Of a stretch of DNA of 64,000 nt, positions 10,471-22,603 are shown in pieces. The translations under genes were made by a program, and so were the position numbers. This stretch comes from Podospora pseudoanserina. Taxonomy: Eukaryota > Ascomycota > Sordariomycetes > Sordariales > Podosporaceae. Below the pieces are notes generated by a model that saw nothing but the letters and a program-made list of their open reading frames with translations, was not told the origin of the DNA and did no database searches. The stretch spans positions 930,001 through 994,000 of the forward strand of contig NW_026946671.1 in assembly GCF_035222485.1 (NCBI RefSeq), read 5' to 3'. The stretch's first letter is position 1. The number at the start of each line of letters is the position of its first letter.

Positions 10471-13095
10471 ATGGACTCGGAAGACGGGGAGTTTTTTGTC
10501 AAGGTATGTTTGGTGTCTTTGCTGCTGCTGCCGCCATCAACCAAGCTAACTGTCTTGTCTGAACAGCAACTCGCAACGTTTGTGCGAACACACGAGAAGG
10601 CACTCGCGAATGCGCTTCAGTTTCGGCGGCAGACACCTCGCCATGGATCCTCACAAAGTGTCTCGTCGGTTTCCCCTGTGAACGCACCGACGTCCCCATC
10701 AATACCGGAACGGCCTGCTACGTCAGCCTCAACCTCAAGCACACTGGCAGCCGCCTTTTCTCTGGGCTCGCTGAACCTCACCTCGCACAGCGTAAAGTCA
10801 GCAAAGCTTGCCCTCACCCCACATCACCTCTTTTATTTGCTCTCCCGATTCGAAGAGCTTAGCATACCTGTCGGGCCCATGAAAATTCGCTTGGAGAATC
10901 TGCATGATACAACGGCTTCGGGAAACTATGTCTCCTTCCTCGGGCAATCTCAGCGTTCCAAGAGTCGCGGCTCCGATGTCGGCTCCATTCACTCGGTTTC
11001 CAGTCTTCGGAGCGTTATGTCAGGCATGTCCGCTCTTTGGGCCAGCTTCGGAATCGGATCGGGTATTTCCGCCGCTCGAACAGAAAGGCAAAAGGCGGCG
11101 ATCCAAAATGACTTGAAATACCTCTACTCCGCCTTTACCAAGATTCCCTGCCTGAGACTCGCTCCAGATTGGCGCGCTCGTCTCATCAGGGGCTACGAGG
11201 AGTTTCCCTTTGACTCAGCAGTGCCTCTGTACGTCTTCAAAAACGTCCAGGCACTGGAGGTGAGCGATATCGATTTTAGGCAATTCTTTGGTTGGGATAA
11301 GCTCTCGGAACAGCTTCGTTCGCTCACGCTCAAGCGTGCCAGCATTGAGGACCCAGCAGATATCCTGATCGATATTGTCTTGGACGACATGGACAAGCGC
11401 AGGCGCCGCACATCCAAGAGCCAAGCATCACCCACCACACAGTCAACCTGGCCAGGAGCTGTGAACAGCCCTCGGAGAAGTCCAACGGTGTCGCACATGG
11501 ACTTGCCAAAGTCCACCTCTGCCCCTGGTTCCCCTGATGCCCGGAAATCGGCAAACGATCTTCCTGTCGGCTCTCTAAGTAGTGAACTTGGGACAGACCA
11601 AGAGGGCCGGACTCCCACCGACAGCAGGAGGCCTTCGATCGTCAGGATTGACAGTGATGAGCTCAAGTCACCAGCAAGGGATACTCGGCCACGGAGTCAC
11701 TCTCCCCGACGGCCTCATAGTTCCAGAAACGGCTCTTCCAACGTGCGCGGATCTTCTTACAAGATCCGGCGATCTGGTTCTGGAAGCTCTCAGTCAAGTC
11801 TCTCGGACTCGTGGCACAACGGCCGTGGAAGCGCTTCCAACCTCCTTTCCATGGGCATCCTCCCAGCCTCCAAGTGGCGCTTCCTCAAGCACTTGAGCCT
11901 GACGGATAATTCTTTGACCAACATTCCCGCCGCCAGTTTGGCACCACTGGCCAACAGCCTGCACTCCCTCGACCTGTCGTCTAACCTCTTTACCCAGATC
12001 CCCGACAGTGTCGCCACGCTAACCTCGCTGCGCGCCCTGAACCTTGCCCACTGCATGATCGACTCGCTGCATTCACTCACCCGCAACCCTCTCCCAGCCA
12101 TCACTGCCCTCAACCTCCGAGCCAACCGCTTGCAGTCTCTTGCCGGAATTGAAAAGCTCTTTCCCCTGGAAAGGTTAGACTTGCGGGACAACCGTCTGAC
12201 GGACCCATCAGAACTGGCTCGCTTGACGGGAATTCCCGAGATCCGAGAGATCTATGTGGATGGCAACCCCTTTACACGCACTCATCGCGACTACCGCATC
12301 ACCATCTTCAACCTCTTCCGTCAAACACCCGGATATACCGAGGACATCACCATCGATGGAAGCGGGCCTAGTTACTCGGAGAAGCGGTATTTGGTAGAGA
12401 GGGTGGCGTTGCCTCCTGCTGTTCCCGTGGTCAAGCCGCCACCCGAGGAGATTCCTGCCGTGGATGTGAGCAAGCCGGCTATCATTTATGATGCCCCCAT
12501 CAAGGAGCCCGCTGTCCTTCGTAAAGAGCGTCCTCAGCCCAAGACTGTTTCGAGCGAGGTCAACACCAGCTCTACCCGACGCCGGAGAGCACCCAAGCGG
12601 CGGATTGTCGATCTGGCAACCAATGATACCCCTATACCCCATGCCCAGCCAATCGACAATCAGACCCGCGTGCCAAGTATCAAGACCACGGCAGTGCTCG
12701 AGCCAGAGTCCAATTACCGGACCTCACAACCACCAGACACACAACGGCCAACGGCGAACGTCCTTGGGGAAACCGTTGCAGTTCCTCAAGGCCTTGCGCC
12801 AGAGGTCCCCAGAATCGACACCAGCGTCATTCCGCAACTTCCACCTGTCTATGATACGGGCGAGAACAACACGGAGTGGGACGTTGGTGGGGAGATCTAT
12901 CGAAGAAAAATCGAGGCCCTCCGCGACAAGGTCGGGAGTGGTTATCTCAGCGTGCTCAGTGAGGAAGGCGGCTACCCCACCAGCCTTCCACCAGACTATC
13001 ACGAGCCGGCAGACTTTGGCGCTGCCTCACCCCACTCAATCACACCTCGAGCTGCCGGCGTGCAAGCGATCCACAGCGGTCGCACGCTAGGCTGA
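10471..13095 (+). CDS. leucine-rich repeat protein, LIP1/STK11IP-like
   Basis: Two exons, 10471-10503 and 10567-13095, encode about 853 aa. The 63-bp intron (GTATGT, branch GCTAAC, AACAG) is phase 0 and has no stop, so the unspliced frame reads straight through. The N-terminal 300 residues form a conserved-looking module with a Ser-rich linker (SKSRGSDVGSIHSVSSLRS). Residues of about 310-440 are Ser/Arg/Pro-rich and disordered. Four to five LRRs follow at about residues 449-600, with LxxLxLxxNxL spacing (LKHLSLTDNSL, LHSLDLSSNLF, ITALNLRANRL, LERLDLRDNRL) and an LRR-cap-like NPF. The tail is basic and proline-rich. The order resembles fungal proteins annotated as LKB1-interacting-protein-like or nischarin-like LRR scaffolds. 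There is no catalytic domain, so the role is presumably scaffolding and the partner is unknown. Confidence 0.85.
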   Translation: MDSEDGEFFVKVCLVSLLLLPPSTKLTVLSEQQLATFVRTHEKALANALQFRRQTPRHGSSQSVSSVSPVNAPTSPSIPERPATSASTSSTLAAAFSLGSLNLTSHSVKSAKLALTPHHLFYLLSRFEELSIPVGPMKIRLENLHDTTASGNYVSFLGQSQRSKSRGSDVGSIHSVSSLRSVMSGMSALWASFGIGSGISAARTERQKAAIQNDLKYLYSAFTKIPCLRLAPDWRARLIRGYEEFPFDSAVPLYVFKNVQALEVSDIDFRQFFGWDKLSEQLRSLTLKRASIEDPADILIDIVLDDMDKRRRRTSKSQASPTTQSTWPGAVNSPRRSPTVSHMDLPKSTSAPGSPDARKSANDLPVGSLSSELGTDQEGRTPTDSRRPSIVRIDSDELKSPARDTRPRSHSPRRPHSSRNGSSNVRGSSYKIRRSGSGSSQSSLSDSWHNGRGSASNLLSMGILPASKWRFLKHLSLTDNSLTNIPAASLAPLANSLHSLDLSSNLFTQIPDSVATLTSLRALNLAHCMIDSLHSLTRNPLPAITALNLRANRLQSLAGIEKLFPLERLDLRDNRLTDPSELARLTGIPEIREIYVDGNPFTRTHRDYRITIFNLFRQTPGYTEDITIDGSGPSYSEKRYLVERVALPPAVPVVKPPPEEIPAVDVSKPAIIYDAPIKEPAVLRKERPQPKTVSSEVNTSSTRRRRAPKRRIVDLATNDTPIPHAQPIDNQTRVPSIKTTAVLEPESNYRTSQPPDTQRPTANVLGETVAVPQGLAPEVPRIDTSVIPQLPPVYDTGENNTEWDVGGEIYRRKIEALRDKVGSGYLSVLSEEGGYPTSLPPDYHEPADFGAASPHSITPRAAGVQAIHSGRTLG

Positions 13096-15079
13096 AGAAG
13101 AAGATTATTGCCGAAAATTCTTATCATTTTCATCATTCTGTGATACCCCGCCAGTTTATAATGGCACAAACAGAGAGGAGGGAATTGGAGATGGAATGGG
13201 CATTATATGGGAGGGAAGGAAAGGGGGGGGAATGAACATGTGTTCATGTCTTGATGATGGATTATGTTGCTATGTGCTGTTGGATTTTGCTCGTTTTTTT
13301 TTTCAGAGACGAACGATGACTGGAGTGATTGAACGACGATGAGCAAGCAACAGCAACGACAGTGGACTGGAAAAAGCTTACTCGACCATCTTTCATCCCC
13401 ACCTTTTCTCTTCCTGCCACCTCTTGAAAAAGAGGCTGGCTTGGTTTTTTATATTCGTTGTTCATACAAAGCTTTTTGTGTTTAACATTTGTCAGGAGCA
13501 TAGCGTTGGGAGTTTGCGGGCTTGGCTTTGTTTTTCTTCTCATCAATGCGGGGGCGGGCATCATTCAGCATCTTCTCATCATCATTCATCATTGGAGGAA
13601 AGACGGAGAGAGAATGCATTGTGGGACAGGAGGTGTCAGTAGAGGGGGAAGAGGAGTGGGTGGTTATATACACATGTGTTCCAACGGGTCAAGAAAGTTT
13701 TCTTCATTTCTTCTCATGTTTTGCTTTTTTCTGTTTGTTGATGATGTTCAATCTTTGTTGTTGGTGATGACTTGTTCATTGCCAGGCGGGATTTGAATGT
13801 TTTTAATATACCCCTCTTTCTTTCTTGGCCCTTTGGAACATATGTTATATACACATCTTTCTTCTTTTCTTTTTCAGAGGGATAGATGTTGGTTTGGTGG
13901 CGTTGTTTGTGTTGTGGGTTTCTTGTACAAAAGGTTGGGGTTATAATTGGGAGATGAAAGAGAGAGAAGAGGGAGAGAGAGAGAGAGTACAGAAGGATGA
14001 GATGAAATATGAATATCGCTGGAATGAAACGGGAGGTTGGGGTGGTGGACTGGGACAGCGTGGTTGTTTCTGTTTATGTTCACCCTTCAGCTCCTTCTTT
14101 TCTGGCTGGTGTTTTTCTGATGATATTCTGGACCCTTTATGCCTTTAGTCTTCGTGGTTGTCGTTGCGTGCGATTTCTTGTCTCGTTGCTGCACTTGCTA
14201 GAGTGGCATTTTTTGCAGGAGTGGAGGTGGTAAAAGTTGCATTCTGAGTTACTGAGTTGTTTGATCAAAGCATATTTATGGAGTGGTCAGGGAAAAGATG
14301 GTGTTTTTGTGTTGGTTTTCTTGATTTTGAGGTCTAGAAGGAGGTTTTCAAGATGAGCAGAGAAAGTCAGTCCAGTTATCGGCAGCTAAGAGAGTGAGTG
14401 TTGTGGGAAGCAAGGAGAGCAGCCCTGGTGGTTAGGCTCTAGTTTTGCAACAAAGAAGGCAGAAAGAATAGGGGTTGGTAGATTTGAATTTGAATTGAGA
14501 ACTTTTCGAATTAGTACTGATTTACTTGCAAACTGTCGGTTGATTGTGTACTTCGATTCCGGATTTCTCAGCATCGATATGTCTTGCCATATTACAGCGC
14601 TGATCAAATGGTCATAGCCTCGTTCAACTATCTCCTGGTATCCGATTCACCCACCTCGAGTATATCCCTTCTGTAGACACAAAGCAAGGTACATGTTGAT
14701 AGTCACGTTAAACCACGCGTGTAATACACAAGCTCTTTCGCAGCTAGCTTGGTGGAGATTATCTACCTACCTTGGACATACCTGATGGCTAGAACAGCGC
14801 ATCCGTCACCAATGCCCGAAACATTGCCAACATGGGTACCAAAACCACATGCCTCACACACGGAAAACACAAGCCATGTACCACTCTGTCTCGAAGAATA
14901 ACATGGTCCAAATCAGCATCCGGATAAGTGTCTTTCCTGGCTTCGATTCCTTGTCTCGCAGTCCTCTCTTCTGTTGTAGTTGGCCATGTATTGTTATCGA
15001 TGAACTGGAATCAAACTCACGCTGAATGAGGGCATGGTTGGCATGACACACGCTATCTGAGTTATACGGGTGAGATCGC

Positions 15080-15168
15080 GCTAGGAGCGCCTATCTCGTG
15101 CACGATTCTGAGCACTTTTAATTGTTGAGCTGATCCTGCGTTTTTTGTGGTGCGAGGCGGCTCCTAGC
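15080..15168. repeat. imperfect inverted repeat, MITE-like or hairpin
   Basis: The left arm GCTAGGAGCGCC (15080-15091) is complementary to the right arm GGCGGCTCCTAGC (15156-15168) with a single one-base bulge, enclosing about 64 bases. It is followed at once by T/A-rich tandem sequence. It could be the remnant of a small inverted-repeat element or a transcribed hairpin. No target duplication was identified. Confidence 0.45.
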
Positions 15169-15172
15169 AATG

Positions 15173-15300
15173 TTTTTTTAAAAGAAAATATAACCAAAAA
15201 AAAAAATATAACAAAAAGAAATATAACCAAAAAAATATGACCAAAAAAATATAGCAAAAAAGAATATAAGAAAAAAAAGATACCAAAAAAAAAGAGACCA
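15173..15300. repeat. degenerate A-rich tandem repeat
   Basis: About eight imperfect copies of a 13-16 base unit, approximately AATATAACCAAAAAA, follow one another with single-base variants (ACC/GACC/AGC/AAG). This is simple-sequence expansion; no function is visible. Confidence 0.6.
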
Positions 15301-16815
15301 CTTTAGCCCGGTTCAGTCATCAAACTGGAATCGAATGCCATGGCATAAAAAGAGACCAAAGCTGTTTACTGCCGACGGGAGTCACATGGGTCGAATGTTC
15401 TTGTCTCGGGAGGGAAGTAGAGGGGTTGCTGCCTGGATAGGGGTGGTGGTGGTGGGGATTGGGCCTGTTGTTGAAGCTGGAGCGAGGGGCGGAGGGGAAG
15501 GGGTGGTCAGGAAGGGGTAGCTAAGTCCAGTTGGAGGAAGGAGTAATGAGTAGCCCCATAACTGGCATCAGATAGCTTTGGGGTTACAGTCATCGATGTC
15601 AACACCATACTAATACTCGATCTCGTAAATTTCTCTTCTTCACGTGGGAGGATGGATTTCTTTTTTTTTTTTTTTTGGGGGTGGGGGGTTAAGTTGATGG
15701 GAGGTACAATGCCGAGATGCGCTTCTTCTTTGTAATGATGTTTATGGAATTTTTGATGTTGAACTGCACGGCAAAGCTGAGGCTTCTCGAGGAAGCTCTG
15801 CGATGTATCATTCAAACCAAGAGGAGGTAGCTGGTCTCAGGACTCTAAAAGTGGCCTTCTCTCATGAAACCTACGTAAGGTGCGTGGTCTTTGACTGCTA
15901 TGGGAAGGGTGTTTTGTATGGCTTTTCCATTGGCCAATCTTTTACGGAACTGTCAAAATGTCCTTGGGAACAAGGGAACTTTCCATACTGACTACCGGTC
16001 TGTGAAAATACGTTCGAGTAGGTCTTGGCCATTGCTGCAGCCCTAGGATGCTGTGTGACGTTCCAATATTGACAGGCTGCTGATAACAAGCGAGCGTGGT
16101 TTGTGGTTATGGATGGCAGCCTGTGGGCAACGCAATCTTCAAAACCTATGATGCCGCCGAAGGGTGACTTTGTGCAGACCTACTGTTTTTCACTTTACTC
16201 AATTGTCTGATCAATTAGTCCATTCGGGACAAGTCAATCTGATGATTGCTGTCATGATTGATTCAACGAACCTAGAGCACCTCGTCGGCACAAATCCCTA
16301 TGGGCAGAGGGCGAAAAGTTTTTTTATTGATGTAGATTGAAGTGCCATCGGGTTTCAAGAGGGAGGTTGGGCACCGTCCAAAGAACAAGCGGTTGGCAAT
16401 GTTTGGAGATGACCACAGTCGGTGAAAATTGCAGAGGAAGAAACAACAAAATGCGGAGGCCGGAGATCAAAAGTGGGATGATGGATCTCAAGTTGACCCA
16501 AGAGCTTGGGACCAATGATGGCAAATGAAAACAACCCCTCCCGGATGGCAGTTATGCAAGTTCGATCTCGACTGGAGTCCCAGAGCAGAGGAAACCAAGC
16601 CATTGGCCTGTCGCAAAGGTGCTCTGCTCAAGATGCAGAGTGGAGCGGACCACGTCATTGGGAACTCCAAAATAGAAACTGCTTTGCAGCTTTCAGCCCT
16701 ACAAGGCGAGTCTGCATCAGGGGAACCAACATGGATTCAGGGGGCTGACAGGGAGAGGGAGGGGCCGATGGGGGTCACCTGACAGTTTTGCAGAGCAATT
16801 GGAATATATATAGAG

Positions 16816-17139
16816 TCAATTGACCCTTTCCGATCCCATTTGATCTTGTTTTGCGCGTTGGACTGCTCTTTCAAACCCTTCTGCACGAGGGAAGCATTGT
16901 GTCGCGAACCGAACAAGCGGGGCTCCAGTTGTGGTGATATTCACTGGCCTAGCGTCCCCACGCAGTTCTAGAACCTCATGCGCTTCCCTGGTCTTGCTCT
17001 TACAAAAAGACGTGAATAAGACGGGTATTTCATTTGTGCATAGTTCCTCTACCTCGTAGTGACTGCGCGCCACCTTTGCGATTACGAGTTTGACACCAAA
17101 GCTAGAATCTAAGTTGGATATCTTCAAAAGCACGTGCAT
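16816..17139 (-). CDS. possible small hypothetical protein
   Basis: A 107-aa frame starts at ATG 17139 (MHVLLKISNLDSSFGVKL) and ends with TGA at 16816. It is divergent from nto1, leaving 354 bp between the two starts. Its composition is balanced, with an alternating hydrophobic pattern and no low complexity, which is better than neighbouring chance frames. No domain is recognised and there is no evidence of expression. It might be an exon of a longer gene or a chance frame in the nto1 promoter. Confidence 0.25.
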   Translation of the reverse strand: MHVLLKISNLDSSFGVKLVIAKVARSHYEVEELCTNEIPVLFTSFCKSKTREAHEVLELRGDARPVNITTTGAPLVRFATQCFPRAEGFERAVQRAKQDQMGSERVN

Positions 17140-17493
17140 CTGAGTGTTCCACACCCTGGTCACGCACGGGCCTCATCTGTCAAAAGCCCCTCTTACCTAA
17201 TCATTGTGTGGAACTACACCACGCGTTTTGACGACATGCCCTGAATGTTTGTCGAGTTTCGTTGACACTTTGCATCACCCACCATCGAAATAAGCTCACC
17301 AACTGCCAGCAGGCACACCGCCGCGTTGACAAAGAACACAGTTTTCACACATGACCAATGCGAGCCAATAAACCCCGCCCTGTTCGAGCGACCCCGCATC
17401 GAGCAACAACTACGCGCTGATCCCGCTGACGACATCGCCGAGCAGCCTCTACCTCACTTTCTATCCCGAAAACCACCTTGCTCACCTTTTGCC

Positions 17494-20400
17494 ATGGCGT
17501 CAGGGCCAACAACGCCAAGACGTCAGTCCAGGGGCCGTCCCAGAGGGCGGCCCAAGGGCACCGGCTCAACCAGCGCGTCTCGCGTCAGGAAGTTTCCAGA
17601 AGACCTCCCGGCAACAGAACCCCCCTTGAAGAAGCGTAAATATGTCCCCGGAGGCCCGGGAGGTGGTGGGAGATATCTAGACGACGATGGTGGCGAAGTC
17701 CCACCCGAAAATCTAGGGCCAGCAACTACCGTGTCCAGACAGCGAGCCTCAGCCCGGACCGATGCGCAGCCCTCCCCTACCGTTTATCCGCGCAGAGAAC
17801 GAAGCACGAGGATACGAACGGCCGTGAACCGAGACGAACTCGACGATATGCAATACAGTTCAGCAACAGCCCTGGCGGCCGCTGTCGTCCAGAGCGAGGG
17901 GTACAAGCCCAGAGAGGAGCGAGGATGGGAGGAGTTCCACCCAAATCTTGACATCGAGGCCACCTTTGCAGTGCTTCCTGCCGACGAAGTAGACGGCATA
18001 GTTACAAAACCAGCACCCCCAACGCCTGTTGCGCTAGATACTGCCAGCCTCCTGAATGGCGCAAGTACCCCTACTAAGGACGGCGCGTTCGTCTTCACAG
18101 GTGCAAACGGCACGCCTAATGGCCAGGGAAAGCCATCATTTTCCGGCCTAGCAGATACCCCGAGTAGGCGTCGACTTGCCAGGCCAACAAGAGATTCGGT
18201 CTCCTTGTATGCCACCCGACCACTGGATCTTGGGTTAACCCCCCAGGTCCCCAAAGTACTGCCTATTCACAGCCAGAACGCGAAAGAGCGGCTGGATCTG
18301 AAGATGCCATCATACCGAAAAATCGACCGTATCGCCCTTTTTGAGAGCAAAACGTTTGGCCAGGCGAGATATGTCGACAAGTCGATGATGAATGTGGGCT
18401 ATCAGGAGAGCGACAACTTCATCCGGCCTGATCGCAAGCTCATCAAGGCGATAGATGCCAACACTGAGGAGGACCTGGAACAGGTCGCTGTTGTCTCGGC
18501 GGCAGGCGATCCAGTCCAGCACACGGCCGGCGTGGTTGGGCGTGTGGAGTACGATATGGACGAGCAAGATGATATGTGGCTCGAGGATCTGAACAGTCGG
18601 CGAAAGGCGACCGAACTGGATCCAATAACTCGTGAGATCTTTGAGATCACAATAACCAAAATTGAAAAGGAGTGGCATGCGCTCGAGAAGAGGATACCGA
18701 AGCCCAACCCGAAGCCGCCACAGACTCACAGACCGAGATCCAGCTCTGCGGCTGCAGTTAATGGCGAGCCGCAAGCTGGAGAAGAGCAGGACAGCAAATG
18801 TGCCATCTGCGACGACGGTGACTGCGAGAACACCAACGCGATCGTGTTTTGCGACGGTTGCGATTTGGCGGTTCACCAAGAATGCTATGGTGTGCCGTTT
18901 ATTCCCGAGGGGCAATGGTTGTGCAGGAAGTGCCAGTTGATTGGTCGTGGTATTCCGGTAGGTCTTTTCGCCGAGTTTTGTCGGGTAGGTGTCGAATGAT
19001 GATGCTGACTTTGATTTCTTTTAGACATGCATTTTCTGCCCCAATACCGACGGGGCTTTCAAGCAGACCAACTCGTCCAAATGGGCACATCTGCTATGCG
19101 CCATGTGGATCCCCGAGGTGTCTTTGGGGAACCACACCTTCATGGAGCCGGTGATGGAAGTCGAAAAAGTGCCCAAGACGCGGTGGAAGTTGACGTGCTA
19201 TATCTGCAGTCAGCGCATGGGAGCCTGCATCCAGTGTTCTAACAAAAACTGTTACCAGGCCTTCCATGTCACCTGCGCCCGGCGCTGCCGGTTGTTTCTC
19301 AAGATGAAGAACAGCCAGGGCGCTCTCGCTGTGCTGGACAGCATGCCGCTCAAGGCGTATTGCGACAAGCACTGTCCCCAGGACTATGCAAAGGAGAATG
19401 CGGTCGCTGAAGCGACAAAAGATGCGAAGCGCTTCTACAAGCGGACCATGAAGGGGCGCATTTGGGCCAATAGTCAAGCGTCGGCCCTTCAATTAGCCGC
19501 TACCCACCGCCATGCCATAACTGAGCACCCCCCTGACGAGTCCCAGTTGACAGGCGCCAAAATGAATACTGTTCTCGGAGATAAGAAAAAGGGACAGCCG
19601 GCCAAGAATATCTGGAAGCTGCCGTCGGGTGCACCCATTATCCCCCAAGCTGTGTTTGACACGGTGGAGAGCTCACTCTCTCGCTTCCCAATACGGAAGC
19701 GCAAAGACTATGTCGCCGAAACATGTCGCTACTGGACCCTCAAGCGCGAGGCCAGGCGTGGAGCCGCCTTACTCAAACGGCTGCAGCTTCAAATGGAGAC
19801 GTTCTCGTCGATGGAGTTGACACGGCGCAACTTTGCCGCCATGGGTCCGTCTGGGAAGACAAGACTGGCCAGAAGGATCGAGTTTTGCGGCAGCCTCGTC
19901 AAAGATCTGGAACAGCTCAAGGAGTTGTCTGATGCAATTGTCCAGCGGGAAGCCTCAAAGCTGGAAGCGGCCGAGTTGGAGCAGGACTTTGTCGACAGTT
20001 GCTATTTCCCGGTCTACAAGAAGCTCCAACCGGTGCTTGACAAGGCTTTCCTGTAAGTTATGCGTGCCGCCTTATTGTTGACCACCTACTGACACATCAT
20101 AGACTTGACAAGAACATCTTCAAGCCGGGCTTTAGAGAGTTGCAAGACAAACTGGACCAGCGGTTTTACACCACCACACTACATTTTGCCACCGATTTGT
20201 GCCAAGCCATCAACGCAGGCATCAACGATCCGCCAGCCGTGCCGGCAACCGAAGAATCTCGCGGCATCGGCATTGATGCGTCTCCAGTCAAGAACGGCGG
20301 CAATGCAGATGTCAAAGACCGGAGAAGGATAGGAAAGCGAATGCTCAAGTCACTCCAGCCACTTCTCGAATCCGCCTTGCAGGCAGAGGCGGAAATATGC

Positions 20401-21246
20401 AAGAAGCCTCTCGAGGGTCTGCAGGCGGAACTCGAGGCCATAATCGAGGCTAGCACTGAGCTGAGACAGCCCGGTCCGGCAGCTACCATCATGGTGTCAG
20501 GAGACGGCAGCCTGGCCCCTGGTATTTCACAAGATGTCGACATGGCGGACGCACCTGTGGAAGGCCAAATTATCGTCGCTGATCAGTTAGACGAAGATGT
20601 CGATGCCGACGGGGATCCAGACGATCCCATGGAAGGCACCGAGCACATTGGCGATGGAAGCATAGAGGTCAAATCGGACGAGCACGATGCCGAAACAAAC
20701 GGTGCCTTGTCCTCCGCCCATTCCGTCACAGCAGAAGAAAACAACGACACTCAACGGACTGACATCCCGCAGATACTTACCAACGGCATCCCCAAGGAAT
20801 CAAACTCACCACCCTCCCTTGCCGGCTACAATCCTGCCTCCAACCCGCAACCACAAAATCACTCTGGTCCACTGAGTCCACCGCAGTCAAACGGCTCCTT
20901 CGGCATCAACCAACAACAAGGACACCATAATGTCCTTTCTGATGGTGGTATTCCGTGGTACCTTGAAGAGTTTGAGTTGAAGGGGACGTCAGCGGTGGAG
21001 AAGCAGTGGGCCGGGAGGGAAGCGGTGCGAAGTCTGAGTGAAGAGTTGACGGATATGGACGAGGAGGCGTTGAGAGACTTGGAGTTTGATGTGGATGATG
21101 AGAATACTATTACCGCTAGTCCGGTTGATGTTGGCAAGGGGAGTGGGGGGTTGAAGGTGGAGGCGGGAACGCCGAGCGGGAGGAGGAAGAGGGCGGATGT
21201 GAGTAAGTTTAGGAAGGGGGTTAGGAGCTCTGCTAGGAGGAAGTAA
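17494..21246 (+). CDS. nto1: NuA3-type PHD finger protein NTO1 (BRPF family)
   Basis: Three exons, 17494-18957, 19025-20052 and 20103-21246, encode about 1211 aa. The introns are 67 and 50 bp; both donors fit GTAGGT/GTAAGT, and the branch site GCTGAC is visible in the first. The start is the first in-frame ATG (GCCATGG context); a six-codon uORF at 17351-17371 precedes it. The N-terminus has an AT-hook-like RGRPRGRPKG. An EPL1/enhancer-of-polycomb-like region lies near residues 238-330. A canonical C4HC3 PHD finger spans about 435-484 (CAICDDGDCENTN ... CDGC ... HQECYGVP), immediately followed by the zinc knuckle and extended PHD (about 489-600, ending YCDKHC). The family scaffolds the Sas3/MOZ-class H3 acetyltransferase and reads H3 tails in chromatin. 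The C-terminus lacks the bromodomain and PWWP domain of animal BRPF1, as is usual for fungal NTO1. Confidence 0.92.
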
Positions 21247-21993
21247 GTGATGGGGGTGTATGATACTGATGGGTGAAGGAGGGGGCTTTCTTCTTGGCTT
21301 GGGACTTGTGACCAGCGGCTCTCTTTTCTTTCTTTTTTTTTTCTTTCTTTTGTTTTTTGGTTTTTTTTTACTTGTGCGTTTTTGATCGATTCCCCGGTTA
21401 GTTTTTTTCTTTTCTTTTATCACTTTCTTCTTTCTCGTTTGGTCTTGTCTCTTTCAAGAATTACATTTCTAGTTGCTATAACCGTTAGGTTTTTTTCTTT
21501 CTTTCTTTTATTTCCAAACACAGAGTTTGCGATTTTGGTTTCTTGTTTTTTTTTAATTTTATTTTTTTAGGTGGGGGTATAACTTTGGGAGGGAAGCACA
21601 TCAGATGGATGGTAGGGAATGGGGGGAAAGAGGGAGGAGAGGAGTTGATAATCATTTTGACTGGTTTGTTATTCGCGATGGTGTCTGGAGTTTTGAGGGG
21701 ATGAAATGAGGAGAGGAGAGGAGTGGGAGGTGGGGGGTACATAGTTAGTGGTGACATTGCTCTTTGTTTTTGGGGATTATGGGAGGAGACAAGAGAGGTG
21801 TGAATATAATATTTTTGATATTTCCTGCGACTATGGGTGATGATGCTAGCTAGCTAGGTATAATCCGCCAACTTGATATATCTGCTTCCCTGTCTGTCTG
21901 TGCTTTCTTTTTTCGCCTTGGGATGTTCCAATCGTCGGGTGTGTGTTTTCAATCAGGTGGGACATTTGGGGGCAACGGCTTTTTCATGGGGCG
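21247..21993. other. T-rich 3' flank, no gene seen
   Basis: The sequence is strongly T-rich on the plus strand (21310-21570) downstream of nto1, as expected for a 3' UTR and terminator region. A GCTA tandem lies at 21846-21857. No coding sequence is supported. Confidence 0.5.
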
Positions 21994-22603
21994 TCAGTGT
22001 GGTGGTGGCTCAATGGTGGATGTTTTTTCTTTGATGAATGCCTCGAGATGTTCAACTCGTTTTGTTGAGGCGCTGATGGTGGTTGTCTGTTGGCACCCGT
22101 GGTGTGAATTCCTCAGTATCTTCCCCCATGCTTCCACTTTGGCGAGTCGGAACGGCGGTGATCTGGGCGAATTCGTGCCAGTAGCGGGCCTGTTGCTTGA
22201 AGAACACGGCCTCGTCGGTATCATTGCGGAAGCGGTGTTGGGTATCGAGGATTTTTGCTTTTTGTATCCGGAGGAGGTTCTTGTGCTCTTTGTTGCTGTT
22301 TAGTTGCTCTAGGAGGCTGTCGATGGTGCGGGAGGAGACGTGGGAGGGGGCGGTGGGATGACATTTTTGTGAGCTGGGAGTTTTGGCTTTGTCTTGTTTT
22401 GATGGGGGTTGATGGAGACGGAAAAGGGTGGTGGTGATGGTGGACTTGGGCGGGTTGAGAGCTGGGGAGTTACTCGTGGGTGGGAAGTAAGGCAGGAATT
22501 GTTGGTAAAAGGATGTTGCTGGTGGTGGATATGTAGTGGGAAGGGTGAGATATGTGTCTTCCACGGGATTCTGAGAGAAAGAGTGAGAAGGGCTGTTGGT
22601 CAA
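21994..22603 (-). pseudogene. WAxYWH-family copy A, frameshifted
   Basis: The minus strand from 22603 reads a Ser/Pro/Thr-rich stretch, then SLLEQLNSNKEHK, then the family signature QARYWHEFAQ (Y codon at 22183). The frame is lost within the next 20-30 bases. The protein continues in another frame as FRLAKVEAWGKILRNSHHGC, then QQTTTISASTKRVEHLEAF, to a stop at 21994. Copy B has the same order (EVFARLAKL, LHHGC, QQTTIDALVKRVEDLE), which shows that both frames belong to one ancestral gene. No in-frame ATG exists upstream: the frame is closed by a TAA after about 15 codons. It is inferred to be a dead paralogue. Confidence 0.6.

Larger units (their letters stand above)
13096..16815. other. long intergenic region
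   Basis: No gene is supported. Contents are the T-rich 3' flank of the LRR gene (13.1-14.3 kb) with a GA run near 13960-13988, an inverted repeat at 15080-15168, an A-rich tandem stretch at 15173-15300, and a T-run at about 15660-15676. Short frames at 16.3-16.8 kb on both strands overlap and give no consistent coding signal. Confidence 0.45.

Noticed and set aside
15000-15075. tRNA or tRNA-derived SINE on the minus strand
   Set aside because: AGTTTGATTCC and an A-box-like TAACTCAGAT occur at tRNA-like spacing, but neither the T stem nor the acceptor stem pairs.
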